A stretch of DNA of 64,000 nucleotides from Karalla daura (taxonomy: Eukaryota; Chordata; Actinopteri; Chaetodontiformes; Leiognathidae), in NCBI GenBank assembly GCA_029224185.1, contig CM055198.1:3277675-3341674 (forward strand). Direction: 5' to 3'. A program made the position numbers and the translations under genes. Of this stretch, positions 35,801-45,999 are shown in pieces; positions within the stretch are counted from its first letter, which is position 1, and each line of letters starts with the position of its first letter. The notes beneath the pieces were generated by a model. That model saw nothing but the letters and a program-made list of their open reading frames with translations. It ran no database searches and was not told where the DNA came from.

Positions 35801-38331
35801 CAATGCCCCTGGAGCTGCTCTTCTCGCCTTCCTCCAGCTCGTAGTAAATGATCAGCTCTCCGGGCTGCGGCACAGGCACAAGAGCCTGCTCACTTCGAGC
35901 CTCACAAAGTTTTGCCTACACGAATTGCAACTCACTTAAACGGAAGCTCGATCTGCCTTATGCTCCTGCTATGATGGAAATCAAGGGACTGTATCTAAAT
36001 CAGTACCATTTTCTTAAGGCTTTATACCTACTCGATATTAAGAAAGTTAATCCTACTAGCGTATCTCTGTAAATCAGTGCAGACCGATGAAATGAACACC
36101 CTCTCAGTATCTATAATTTGCATTTTTTCTTATATCTACATAGTTAATAGACTACTACTCATTATTGTTACTGTTCATTATTTGTATGCTTGTTTGGTTT
36201 TTCAAAGAGACAGCTTCACACATCGTGTTGGAGGACAACATCGGAGTAACACAGAAATTCACTGAGAGCATATTTTTGTAGTAAATCCCACCTTTGACCT
36301 GAAGAAGCGGATCACTTGAGCTATGTCAAAGTTCTGGTCCGCGCACAGCATGTCTCCTGCAATCTGCACACACACACACACACTGTGAATCCTCATTAGA
36401 TAACACACTCAGCTCTCACTCACTCAACCAATGAGCCACACTAATCGGGGGCAGGCTGGGACAGACTGGTCGTACCACCATGATGTCGTCCTGGAGCTTG
36501 CGGCTACGTATGGCCAGCTGCAGGTCGGCCACTGCCCCCAGTCGGTCCTCCAGCGTCGTGCTGCCGTCATTCACCAGGTTCTCGGCAGGGAAGTCGTTGG
36601 CTGTGGCCCAGCGCTCGTAGTGTTTGTATCTGCTCGGCGGTGCACAAAAGAACAGGGCGAGTAGCAAACACTGTATGGGGCTGACACCGGCTCATGGCTC
36701 GGCCCGCAGTCAGGACTCACTTGTCTGCGTTCGTGACCAGATAGACGTCTGTGAACAGCTGGCGCCTGGAGGGGAATCACAGGTAAAATGTGCAGTTAGA
36801 CTGGGGGGAGGGGCTCCAAAACGTAGAGATGTTACACCTGATTTTGTCTGGGATTCTGTCACGCACATGTTGACTGTTTCCCACCAAAAGTCAAGAATCT
36901 TCTTTCCTCCGGTGCCAGGAAGTAAGGCTTTTGGTACCCCACTGAGGTGGCTGTACAAGCCTGTGTCATCATTCTGAAAGTGAGTAAAGGACAGCGGGGG
37001 TTAGACCGAAGGCAGCACACTTTTAAAATGTCCCTATTCCGATCAACCATAGTAAGTCAACGTGAGCTGGTCTTAGGCCCCATAGCTTCTATGTATGTAT
37101 TTAGCCCTTGGGATACATTTTTACCAGGTCTGAGTTTTTATGTGCCGACAGTAAAGTCTAAAAATACACTGTAAACAAACTTCTGTTACATTCAGGATGT
37201 TGTGCACAAAAAGAATCCGCCATTTGAACTGTATTTTTCAATATTGAAGCAATAAAAGCAGAATACATGCGTTTCATTATATCAGAGGGTCAATCTGGGC
37301 TTTTGCCTTGAAACTAATCAGTTTGACTACTCTCAACCACATACTGTCATTTCAACCATAAACGGCATACCGAGATCCGTATCCATATTTGATTCTGCAC
37401 AAAAATGAAGAATGCATTAAAGTCAATGCTGCTGCTAATGATTGACATACCCTAGGCTGGGGTAATTCAACACAGAAAAAATGACTTTACATGTTGAATA
37501 CTGAATATAACTCATGTTTTATGTTCCTTCCAAAAAAATGTATTTTATGTCAATCGTGTCTAAGATGCAGGTGAAAAAAACAGTCTACATGAGAGCAGAA
37601 TATAAGCAGAATATAACGTGCCGTGAGGGTTGGTACATCAGCACTCCCCACTTCGGTACATGAAGATGTGATGAACTGAAGTGCTTGCACCCAGTACGGC
37701 TTCTACAGGCATGATACAAGCGTTCAAGTCAAACTCAGTAAGAGTGAGTGCCTCGCCACCCCCCCCCCCCCCCCCCCCCCCCCCCCCGCTTTACACAGTG
37801 CCCTGCCGGACTCCGTCAAAGAGGCTCGCCCCGTTATCATTTTCTGCTTTATTTGGACAAACACATCGCTGTGCCAGACGCTTCAGGGTGATAGCTCAAC
37901 TCCTACTTTCCCCGAGAATAATTCGGCATAGATACAGAATACATTTAGCGACCTCAATTGTCACAAAAGCCAACTTTTAAGATGAGCTCCCCGTCAACCT
38001 TCGCCGCGGCGGCCGCTAGGGGGCGCCGGCCGCGGTACCGCGACGCCCAAATGTCATTTTAGACAAGAAGCTCCCACGGTGTCTGCGCGCAGTCGTCAGC
38101 CGGAAAGTGCGTGGGATCCTCGCGGTTCCACGCGCGTCCCCGTTTTGAGTGTGAGCGCTGTGTGTGTGTGTGCGTGACGGCGGGGGCGCCGGGGCAAAGT
38201 TGCACGTAGTCGGAGGCGAGATCGGGCTGCAGCCCGTGAACTTTGCACCGCTTCGGCCCGGCCTCAAAACTCACCTTGATCTGCGCTTCTATGACGGTGC
38301 CGTGGCCGGCCACGAGCAGTATGCAGATCAT
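30374..38331 (-). CDS. gkup: Glucuronokinase with putative uridylyl pyrophosphorylase, complete, 23 exons, 622 aa
   Basis: Exons: 38275-38331, 36867-36973, 36721-36765, 36476-36629, 36292-36363, 35776-35864, 35414-35570, 35247-35324, 34914-35005, 34636-34741, 34471-34550, 34317-34385, 33458-33518, 33329-33345, 33192-33249, 33010-33102, 32873-32933, 32645-32758, 32047-32104, 31702-31770, 31570-31633, 31381-31452, 30374-30469. Sum 1869 nt. Residues 1-280 look like a sugar-1-phosphate nucleotidyltransferase: LLVAGHGT at the N terminus, IAGDML with D125, and FLEKP at 179-183. Residues 284-622 look like a GHMP kinase of the glucuronokinase type: VGLMGNPSDG at 285-294, ATP loop GLAGSSAI at 390-397, and KLPGSGGA at 573-580. 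The fusion would phosphorylate glucuronate and then make UDP-glucuronate in the cytosol. The function comes from family resemblance to plant glucuronokinases and is not proven here. Confidence 0.9.
32778..32804. repeat. CA microsatellite in a gkup intron
   Basis: About 13 CA units just upstream (coding sense downstream) of the 32873-32933 exon's donor. Confidence 0.9.
33548..33568. repeat. GT microsatellite in a gkup intron
   Basis: About 10 GT units, some 30 bp from the acceptor of exon 33458-33518. Confidence 0.85.
37759..37787. repeat. Poly-C run in gkup intron 1
   Basis: Twenty-nine consecutive C residues on the plus strand. The length is likely uncertain in the assembly. Confidence 0.9.
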
Positions 38332-38460
38332 CGGCCCGACTCGGGTCTGTCCTCGATTGATTTAAAAAAAAAACGGGAGTCGAGGGTTTAATCTCCGATG
38401 CCTGCTGCTTTTCGCTTCTCCTTTGCCATTGAAGGCGAGCACTTCCGCCGAGCCCCTTCA
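37985..38460 (-). promoter_or_regulatory. CpG-rich promoter region of gkup
   Basis: GC- and CpG-dense sequence surrounds the 57-nt first coding exon, in contrast to the A/T-rich intron 1 and the A/T-rich sequence beyond 38.6 kb. No TATA box is obvious. Confidence 0.5.
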
Positions 38461-39412
38461 AAATAAAACCTGTTCGCGGACTCGGACTGGAGTTTCGGGA
38501 TGTACAATTGCACCAATGTGTGCGTCAGTCACTTAGTGCGATGTTTCAGAACAAGGGAAGTCAGTGGTTGCAGCCCGAGTCTGTATTCACACCCGAGAGG
38601 CAATGAAAGCAGCTGCACGCCTTTTAAATCAATTTACCAACTTTAATAAACACAACTGAAAGTGGTTTATGACATGTAGTATATTATTTGATTTTGTTTT
38701 TTTTATTATAAAGACATACGTAGCCTACCTACAATACAATGCTCACCAACCCCCCCCCCCCCCCTCCCCTGTTTATTCAGTTAGTTACATTGTTGCAATG
38801 TAATTATTGTCCCCGGTGAGGTCCCATGAAACATACAAAAATACAAAAAGCAAAAAGAGCGGAGTTACGGACAGACTGGCGACATACTCGGGTGTCAACG
38901 GGTCAAGAGGGACAGCGATGAAAGGGGAAAACAAGTCGACGCGTGAGTACACTGCTTATCTGGGACATGAACGTGAGCTGGAGAGCAAATCATGGTACTG
39001 CAAAGGTTAAGAAAAGGAGAGTTGGTCATGTTTCCGAGCTTACTGCACTGGAGATCGATGAACAATCATGAACGTTGTGGAAGAAGGCATTCTATGAGGG
39101 CTTTGTCAAACCGATTTGACAGGGTGAAACTCCAGTATACATGTACATTTTCCAGACATCGTATCCATCTGAATGGGTTGGTTATTATTCACCAGGCAAA
39201 GGACTTCAATTTTAGAAAAAGCTTCAAAGATAATATTGAAGGGTGCCACCTGCCAAGACGTTCTACTTGAATACAAATGACATTATTCCATAACCCCTCC
39301 CCTGGTTCATGCACAATCGACCACAAAGAAAGTATCTCAAGGCTTTTCAAGTACTCTTTTGGCCCACACATGGTCGTCTTCAATAACCCACTGAACACTG
39401 GCACCAGGCTTC
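38332..39412. other. Spacer between gkup start and usf1 stop, with usf1 3' UTR
   Basis: A poly-C run lies at about 38751-38764. Just beyond it, a minus-strand AATAAA (tttatt at 38772-38777) is a candidate usf1 polyadenylation signal, about 640 bp past the stop codon. No gene is seen. Confidence 0.45.
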
Positions 39413-41587
39413 TCACTGGGGATCTGTGCTGGATGATCCCACAATGCCATGCTGTCGGAGTAGGTTTCTCAGGATCTGGTTCTTGGACTTCCAGTCTTCC
39501 ACCTGAGCAACAGCCACACAGTTAGAGGACATGAAGACTAGCTCATCTATCGTCATGCAGACGTCAGTTACACGGGTAACTCTCGTCTCATTGCATCGGC
39601 AAACACGTGGGAGACATGTACCTCCTGTCTGAGTAACTGGTTGTCAATCCGGAGGCGGTCCAGAGTGCTGATATCTTCCCCCATCTTCAGGTTGCTCTGT
39701 CGGAGCTCTTTGATGTACTCGCAGGCTTTGGACAGGATTCCGCCTTTACTCTGACACAAAAAGTGAGGGGGGAAAAAAAGAATTCAAAGAGAATTTCCGT
39801 TTTCATTTCTCAATCTTATCATAACCTGATGACACAGAGTTTGAGCTGTCCAAGAAGACAATACAGTAAGAAGCTTTCACCAGAGCAGACGGTAACTCAC
39901 CTGTCCGGTCTTGGTATAGTCGATGTTACAGTCTGGGATGGCCTTCGACAGCTGCACAATCCAGTTGTTGATCTTGTCCCTGCGCCGGCGTTCAACTGTC
40001 GGGGGAACGTCGCACAGTGAGACTTTCACTTCATGAGTTGCGAGCCGTGCCTGCAGCTCCTCACACCGGATGCGACGCACCACACACTGACCTTCATTGT
40101 GCTGGGCTCGCCGCTTCTCGTCTCTGGAACCCCGAGGAGCTTCTTGCTTTCTGCGGAGAGGGATGGAAACAAGGACCCGGAGTTAAGCCAACACAACGGG
40201 CGTGGGAGGCTACAGCGACAATGACCACGTTGGGTCAGATGAATCAGGGCTATGATGCTCATGTCATTACGCTATGTATGGTTGGGTGCGAGGTGCGATT
40301 GTCCTGTGGTTGGAACCCGTCAAAACTTCCTGGGGAGACATCATCACATAAAGCTGCCCTGTAGAAGACAGAACATGGTCACAAATGATCGCCCTGAGGC
40401 CTTGAAATGATCTTTTGACGCAGGGAGCACATGCCAGTCATATTGCCAGGTCTTTGCTGATCACCTGTGGGCGTGGTCTGGCCCAGTAGTGTGTCAGAGG
40501 CCTGCACTGTGGTCACCATCGTGCCAGTGGTGGCATCTGCGATGGTGGCGGGGTAGTAGGTGTACTGCGTCTCCGCGCTGCTGTCCCCCTCCAAGGCCTC
40601 AGACTGGGAGAACGCGGCCTGGCAAAGAGACGTTAACTTCACCGATGGTTTCGGGTTGCACAGTTGAACGGGTAGAGAGAACAGACGAGGGATAGGGGCC
40701 TGCCCCACCCCGCCCCGCCCGCCACAGCGGCCTGCAGGACTCCGTCCATTCGTCTCCGGTGTCCAGGATCAGTGAAATGCAGCTGCGGGTCTCACCTGCG
40801 TGACAGTCGGGGTGGTTGCTGGGAAACCTGCCACCAGGCTGACTGCTGCAGCTCCATCTGTCTGACCCTCCAGCTGGCCATCTGACACCTGGATCACCCT
40901 GTAGGTCACCTGGAACACAACCACAATCCGAAAGTCAAACCTGGGATGTATACAAGCGATGGGGCGATGTGACTAGATTTCTGATTGCGGCATTTCTTTT
41001 ACAGCCCATACTTTGCCAGTATTGTTCTCCCCCCTACCTGGCCGCCAGCCCCCTCCGTCTTGAAGAGATATCTGATGGGCTGATCGGCAAAGGTTGTGGC
41101 AGACTGGATGGTGGCGATAGCTGCTGGGTCCTCGGCTGTGGCCACAGACCCTGAGGGAGCGCAGAACCCCACACAGCAACGGTCAGCCCAGTTTATGGCT
41201 TATGAAGCAGTGTTGAGACAAGGCCCGACGTGCACATGTGCGTGTTTTGCCATCTCTGAGTGGTCGTGGAGACTGGAGACGGGATATGTGATAATACATC
41301 CATTTATGCATGCGCTATTGGTGTGATCTATGTGAGAGCGTGAGCGTGAGCGCAATGAGACAACAATGAGAGCGGCCAACTCTAAGTAACGCTTGGGGGG
41401 GGGGGTCTCTCTCTCACCTTCCTCGTTGATGGCGACACTCCCATCTGGCTCAGGGCTTTTCTGTTGACTGCACAAGAAGCACACACAGCGGATCGGTCAC
41501 GCCGAGTTCACACGTTTCAAATGTGTCGCCGGGTGGGGACCGGCGGATTTACCCACCGACAACCTTCGGTCTCACTCACCCCTTCAT
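39413..41587 (-). CDS. usf1: Upstream stimulatory factor 1 (bHLH-zip transcription factor), complete, 10 exons, 299 aa
   Basis: Exons: 41580-41587, 41418-41467, 41038-41150, 40796-40909, 40465-40618, 40271-40358, 40092-40150, 39901-39995, 39622-39750, 39413-39502, total 900 nt. The protein starts MKGQQK like mammalian USF1. It carries the USF-specific region (LYVMMSPQEVLTG, IAPRTQPY) before the basic region RRAQHNEVERRRRDKINNW. H193, E197 and R201 are the E-box contact residues, followed by helix-loop-helix and a C-terminal leucine zipper. It binds CACGTG E-boxes as a homodimer or with USF2 in the nucleus. USF1 fits better than USF2 because of the N terminus, the TQYTYYPATI segment and the overall length (310 aa in human, from memory). 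The first coding exon holds only 8 coding nucleotides. Confidence 0.96.
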
Positions 41588-42330
41588 TTCTGCCCCCAGT
41601 TCGGACGAGGAGACCGCCTTCGCTCGCACCCACAGCCAGACTGCGAAACAAGTTCATAAGTTTGAGGGGCGGCCGGGGAAACTTCGTCCCTGTCGGCGGG
41701 ACGTCCGACGCTAACTCTCCAAGCGGCGGGGGCACAGTTGCCCGGGGTTAAACCGAGAACAACGCCAGAACAGGGTTGTTGGAGCTAGCCGCACGGCTAA
41801 GCTAGCTGCGCCGCACTGAACGTTACCATTGGCGATAGCGGAAACTTCACAAAAATAAAAGCATGCAGCCGTACCGCCAGACTTCACCGTGCGCGGTCGT
41901 TTTCACACATCCGCAATAGAAACTGTGCCCGGAGACGCTCCGGTTCAACGTCACAGTTTCATAGTTCATATTTCAACGTAATTCCTACTTTACGTTATAT
42001 TTTTTAAAAAACGACATTTGCTTTGGTGGGTCACACCGGACCCCGTCTGCCCCCGGGCGGCTAACCTAACACTGAGCCCTCTTTCTGCCACGGCCCCAGC
42101 GGTTTACAGATGTTTAACAAAGCACTTTCCGTTCCGCCAGCTCACCGGAGGCCGTGTTCGCAATACTACGTGGATACGGCGCGGAATGCCACTGAAAACG
42201 TTCAATTCTGCACACAGCAACAATACTATTTGAGGCTGAACAAAGCTCTACTCACACCGCAGTGGTCCCTCCCCCGGTATTTGTCAACACACTACCCTGG
42301 ATGTCCTCTACGCGCATGCGCGACAAGCGC
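41588..42330 (-). promoter_or_regulatory. usf1 5' UTR and CpG-rich promoter region
   Basis: The sequence upstream of the usf1 start codon is CpG-rich. It contains a perfect palindromic NRF-1-type site CGCGCATGCGCG at 42311-42322. A non-coding first exon, as in mammals, may lie in this interval but its edges cannot be fixed. Confidence 0.5.
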
Positions 42331-43292
42331 GAGCAACGTTTTTCATCAGAAGACCAAAAATGCACTCGTTTCCTGGCACATTTAAAATGGAATATTTAAT
42401 GTCATTTTAAATGTATATACAATAGGATGTTTAGCAGTTCCTTTTTGCCGCAGAATGTGGAGTTGCAGTATCGTAGTAAGTAGATCAATAGCAGTGTAGA
42501 ATAGAAAACACTTGAACATGCAAATTTAAATGCGAATTACTATGTTAAGAATGTCCAATGGACATAAAGTTCAGATTGTAAGGTGTTGTTTCTTTCCTTA
42601 ATTTCCTCCGGGATAAATAAATCATCTCTGTCTCTATCTCTGTCTATTCTAATTATATTGTTTTATTTAAATACATTCAGCAGTTTGGCCTTTAGTAGCC
42701 AAGAACTGGTCATAGGCTTTTGGAAATCTAAACCGTGCCTCCACCCAGTCCATATTAAAGAGGTGGATGCTGAGGGTGTGGGTAAATACAGGTACCAGGT
42801 CCAGCAACACTGATCATCTGAACGGAGGGGGGGTGAGTACAACGAAGAGGGATTCCTCTAGGCTGGACAAGCTGATCAGACTGGTAGGACTTGTGTACAT
42901 GACAGCAATGAAGAATAATAAATATAAAATGTCAAGGTGATGTTCAGGAAATAGGTAAAGAACCTATATTGTTGTGTTATGGTAAACAGTTTGCTTTTGC
43001 CGCTTCATGGATAGGGGGAGGCTTTCAATGTATTGTTGAACATGCACCGAAACAATAGGTTTTCCCTCAAAATCCATGCAAGTTAATGTGGACATGCTCT
43101 TTTGTACAGCAGTCAAGCCAGTCTCTCTTGCTTATGCTCTAAGCCATAATGCAGACTTGAGAAGTACATGGAGAGGCTGAGACAATCAGTGCTAGGACGC
43201 AGCAGCCTAGACCGACTACAGAACTTATTTGATTTCATTAGGTCACTTGGGGGCATCCAAGTGACCTCTCTCTCTCTCGCACCATATCTCTC

Positions 43293-43345
<53 letters not shown>

Positions 43346-43985
43346 ATCCATATGTGTATATCACCCATATGATATACAGTGTGAAAAAAGCCACCAAATT
43401 GTTAGTTATACATTAGAATTTTACATATTATTATACATATTATTGTTGGTGTGAAATGCAAAGAAAGACTGCATTAAATTAGTTGGTACCACGAGTAAGG
43501 TTTGTATTAAATATAGGTGATATTTCAGAATGAAAAGAGGCCATTCAGTGCTGTTAAACACTGAAATGGGCTTAGAAGTACAAACAGAAGAATCCAACAG
43601 GAAGTGCTAAACCTCTGCAGCTTGACGCAGCTTTGCAAACTGGACTGTACAACTCAGCACCACCGAGAGGGTTCACTGCTGAGACCCAAGTCGGGACAGT
43701 GTTGCTATCGAAATCTGTGCGGAATTCTTTGCTAAATATCGTCGACATTCACATATCCATGGCAAACCCACCCCCAGAGAGAGGACAGCACCAGTGGAGA
43801 GCAGCAGAGTCCACATAGGTCGTCCTCGTTCCAACAGAACTGCTCAGCTGCACTGACTTTCACAAAGTAGCCTTAAAGTGTCCAACCTGGGATTTAGCAG
43901 TCGCTATTAACGTTAAGGATGCCAGTAAAATGTTCTGTTTATTGAGGTACTTCACAAACTGCTAAACTTGAGCGGGAGTCGGAGT
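42331..43985. other. Intergenic, A/T-rich, no gene seen
   Basis: No coding or RNA gene is supported. It contains the CT/GT/GA microsatellite at 43264-43346. From about 43665 it also holds a flank that is duplicated beside vault RNA copy 6. Confidence 0.5.
43264..43346. repeat. Compound CT, GT and GA microsatellite
   Basis: A short CT run, then about 14 GT units (43295-43323), then about 11 GA units (43325-43346). Confidence 0.9.
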
Positions 43986-43989
43986 AAAA

Positions 43990-44087
43990 CGCTGGACAGC
44001 GCCCGTGGTTCGATCCCGGGGCGGGAGGAGAGGGTTAAATCTGAAAGATTTCATAGTCGAAGTAACCACTGAGCTAAACCAGCGCGC
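43990..44087 (-). ncRNA. Vault RNA, copy 1
   Basis: A 98-nt minus-strand gene starting GCGCGCTGGTTTAGCTCAG, then TGGTTACTTCGAC, then a B box in CGGGATCGAACCACGGG, and ending GGGCGCTGTCCAGCG followed by four T residues (43986-43989 on plus). This matches the layout of mammalian vtRNA1: CTGG(C/T)TTTAGCTCAG start, GGTTACTTCGA box A tail, TTCGA B box and GGGCGCTCTCCAG end. The terminal CTGG and CCAG can pair. A TATA-like block (catata, reverse complement of 44109-44114) lies 22-27 bp upstream, as expected for the mixed internal/external Pol III promoter of vault RNAs. Its central region differs from copies 2-5. Vault RNAs associate with the major vault protein particle and with autophagy receptors. 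Confidence 0.9.
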
Positions 44088-44303
44088 AGAGTTTATGGCA
44101 CAACTGTGTATATGAACATGACTGGCACTTCCGAGTTACATGCAGGCGTGGTCCTGGAGCTGAGACGCTGCCATACACTATAGGCTGCGTTACGCTGCTC
44201 ACCTGCAGTCATCACAGTGAAGAGCTCTGGTGTATTGAAATGCACACTTTGTTTTAATGCAATTGAAAACGTTTTAATGTTGCCGAAGGAGGGAGGTGAA
44301 AAA

Positions 44304-44404
44304 CGCTGGACAGCGCCCGTGGTTCGATCCCGGGTAGGGAGGAGTACGGCGAACTCTGCAGTAGAGTTGATGAACGAAGTAACCACTGAGCTAAACCAGC
44401 GCGC
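44304..44404 (-). ncRNA. Vault RNA, copy 2
   Basis: A 101-nt gene with the same box A, box B and terminal CTGG/CCAG pairing. The terminator is five T residues (44299-44303 on plus). The TATA box (tatataaa at 44427-44434) lies 23-30 bp upstream. The gene body is identical to copies 4 and 5. Confidence 0.92.
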
Positions 44405-44621
44405 TGGATTTGGGCACAATTTTGTGTATATAAACATGACTGGCTCCTCTGAGTTACAAGCAGGCGAGGTCCTGGAGCTGCGACGCTGCCATACGCTACA
44501 GGCTGCATTACGCCTCTCACCTGCAGCCGTCACAGTGAAGAGCTCTTTTGTATTGATATCTGACACTTTATTTTGTGCAATTGAAAATGTTTTGATGTTG
44601 CAAAGGAAAGGAGGTTAAAAA

Positions 44622-44723
44622 CGCTGGACAGCGCCCGTGGTTCGATCCCGGGTCGGGAGGAGTACAGCGAACTCTGCAGTAGAGTTGATTGGACGAAGTA
44701 ACCACTGAGCTAAACCAGCGCGC
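44622..44723 (-). ncRNA. Vault RNA, copy 3
   Basis: A 102-nt gene differing from copies 2, 4 and 5 by a few substitutions and one inserted base in the central loop. The A and B boxes are unchanged. Terminator T5 at 44617-44621 on plus; TATA box at 44747-44754. Confidence 0.92.
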
Positions 44724-44931
44724 AGCGCTCAGGGCACAACTTTGTGTATATAAACATGACTGGCTCCTCCGAGTTACAAGCAGGCGTGCTCCTGGAGCTG
44801 TGACACGGCCATACGATGCAGCCTACGCTCCTCACCTGCAGTCATCACAGTGAAGCCGGGCTCTGGTGCATTGAAATCTGACACTTTATTTTGTGCAATT
44901 GAAAATGTTGCCGAAGGAGGGAGGTGAAAAA

Positions 44932-45032
44932 CGCTGGACAGCGCCCGTGGTTCGATCCCGGGTAGGGAGGAGTACGGCGAACTCTGCAGTAGAGTTGATG
45001 AACGAAGTAACCACTGAGCTAAACCAGCGCGC
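44932..45032 (-). ncRNA. Vault RNA, copy 4
   Basis: A 101-nt gene identical in its body to copies 2 and 5. Terminator T5 at 44927-44931 on plus; TATA box at 45055-45062, 23-30 bp upstream. Confidence 0.92.
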
Positions 45033-45247
45033 TGGATTTGGGCACAATTTTGTGTATATAAACATGACTGGCTCCTCTGAGTTACAAGCAGGCGTGGTCC
45101 TGGAGCTGTGACGCTGCCATACGATGCAGCCTACGCTCCTCACCTGCAGTCATCACAGTGAAGCCGGGCTCTGGTGCATTGAAATCTTACACTTTATTTT
45201 GTGAAACTGAAAATGTTTTGATGTTGCCGAAGGAGGGAGGTGAAAAA

Positions 45248-45348
45248 CGCTGGACAGCGCCCGTGGTTCGATCCCGGGTAGGGAGGAGTACGGCGAACTC
45301 TGCAGTAGAGTTGATGAACGAAGTAACCACTGAGCTAAACCAGCGCGC
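45248..45348 (-). ncRNA. Vault RNA, copy 5
   Basis: A 101-nt gene identical in its body to copies 2 and 4. Terminator T5 at 45243-45247 on plus. The upstream flank diverges from the other units just beyond the gene (from about 45361) and the TATA block is altered to taatatac at 45371-45378, at the correct distance. This marks the 5' boundary of the tandem array. Confidence 0.9.
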
Positions 45349-45892
45349 TGGATTTGGGCAACACAACGCTTAATATACACAACTGGCTCATGGGAATAAG
45401 CACAGGTAAATGTGGCTTTTGGTGTAGACCGGATCAGTTCGGAATACTGGATCATTATTGAGCCAGGAATATGTTTTTGAAATCAGCTGCTACTTAGATA
45501 GATGGAGAGATAGATAGATCGGTGTTTGTCTCCACCTGGTGGTGATCGGAGGACTATGCGGCTGTGACGTAAACGCCAAACCTGCCCACCTCAAGAGTTC
45601 ACTGTTGAGACCGAGCGTCATGGTAGCAAAACTGTCAGATTACTCGCCGAAATGTCACAAACGTCAACAGATGAACGGATAGCCATACAAGAACCCCGGA
45701 GAGAAGATGATATGACCACCACCAAATTCGTCACGCACCGTCGCTGCATCGTCAGAGCTGCTCAGCTGCGCTGACGGAGCAAAGTGGGTTTAAGCGTACC
45801 GTAACTACGATTTAACTCGGAACAGTTCGAAATGTCGGGAATGCTTCGTTGTTTAATAAAGTATTGACCAAAACGACGGAGTGGAGGTAAAA

Positions 45893-45978
45893 CGCTGGAC
45901 AGCGCCCGTGGTTCGATCCCGCGACGGGAAGATAAACATTGGCTGTCGTTTGAAGTAACCACTGAGCTAAACCAGCGC
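45893..45978 (-). ncRNA. Vault RNA, copy 6 (divergent, shorter)
   Basis: An 86-nt gene about 545 bp beyond the tandem array. The start GCGCTGGTTTAGCTCAGTGG, the GGTTACTTC box A tail, the B box and the end GGGCGCTGTCCAGCG are all kept. The central loop is shorter and unlike the others, which is the pattern seen between vault RNA paralogues. Terminator T4 at 45889-45892 on plus; a good TATA box (tatataaa, 46002-46009) lies 24-31 bp upstream. It is likely functional. Confidence 0.85.
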
Positions 45979-45999
45979 AGCAGAGAATGGGAGGTACTG

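Larger units (their letters stand above)
43985..45377 (-). repeat. Tandem array of five vault-RNA units, period about 315 bp
   Basis: Starts of the shared motif cgctggacagcgcccg occur at 43990, 44304, 44622, 44932 and 45248, giving spacings of 314, 318, 310 and 316 bp. Each unit holds the RNA gene (minus), a TATA block on its 5' side, and a conserved spacer with a block tcacctgcagtcatcacag about 110-135 bp upstream of the RNA start. The unit-to-unit identity is highest for copies 2, 4 and 5. Confidence 0.92.

Noticed and set aside
39413..41587. USF2 instead of USF1
   Set aside because: The N terminus (MKGQQK), the central TYYPATI region and the length follow USF1. USF2 has a longer Ala/Gly-rich N terminus.
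44093..45455. Open frames of 70-157 codons across the tandem array, on both strands
   Set aside because: They repeat with the 315-bp unit, cross RNA genes and terminators, and match no protein. They are by-products of near-identical repeats.
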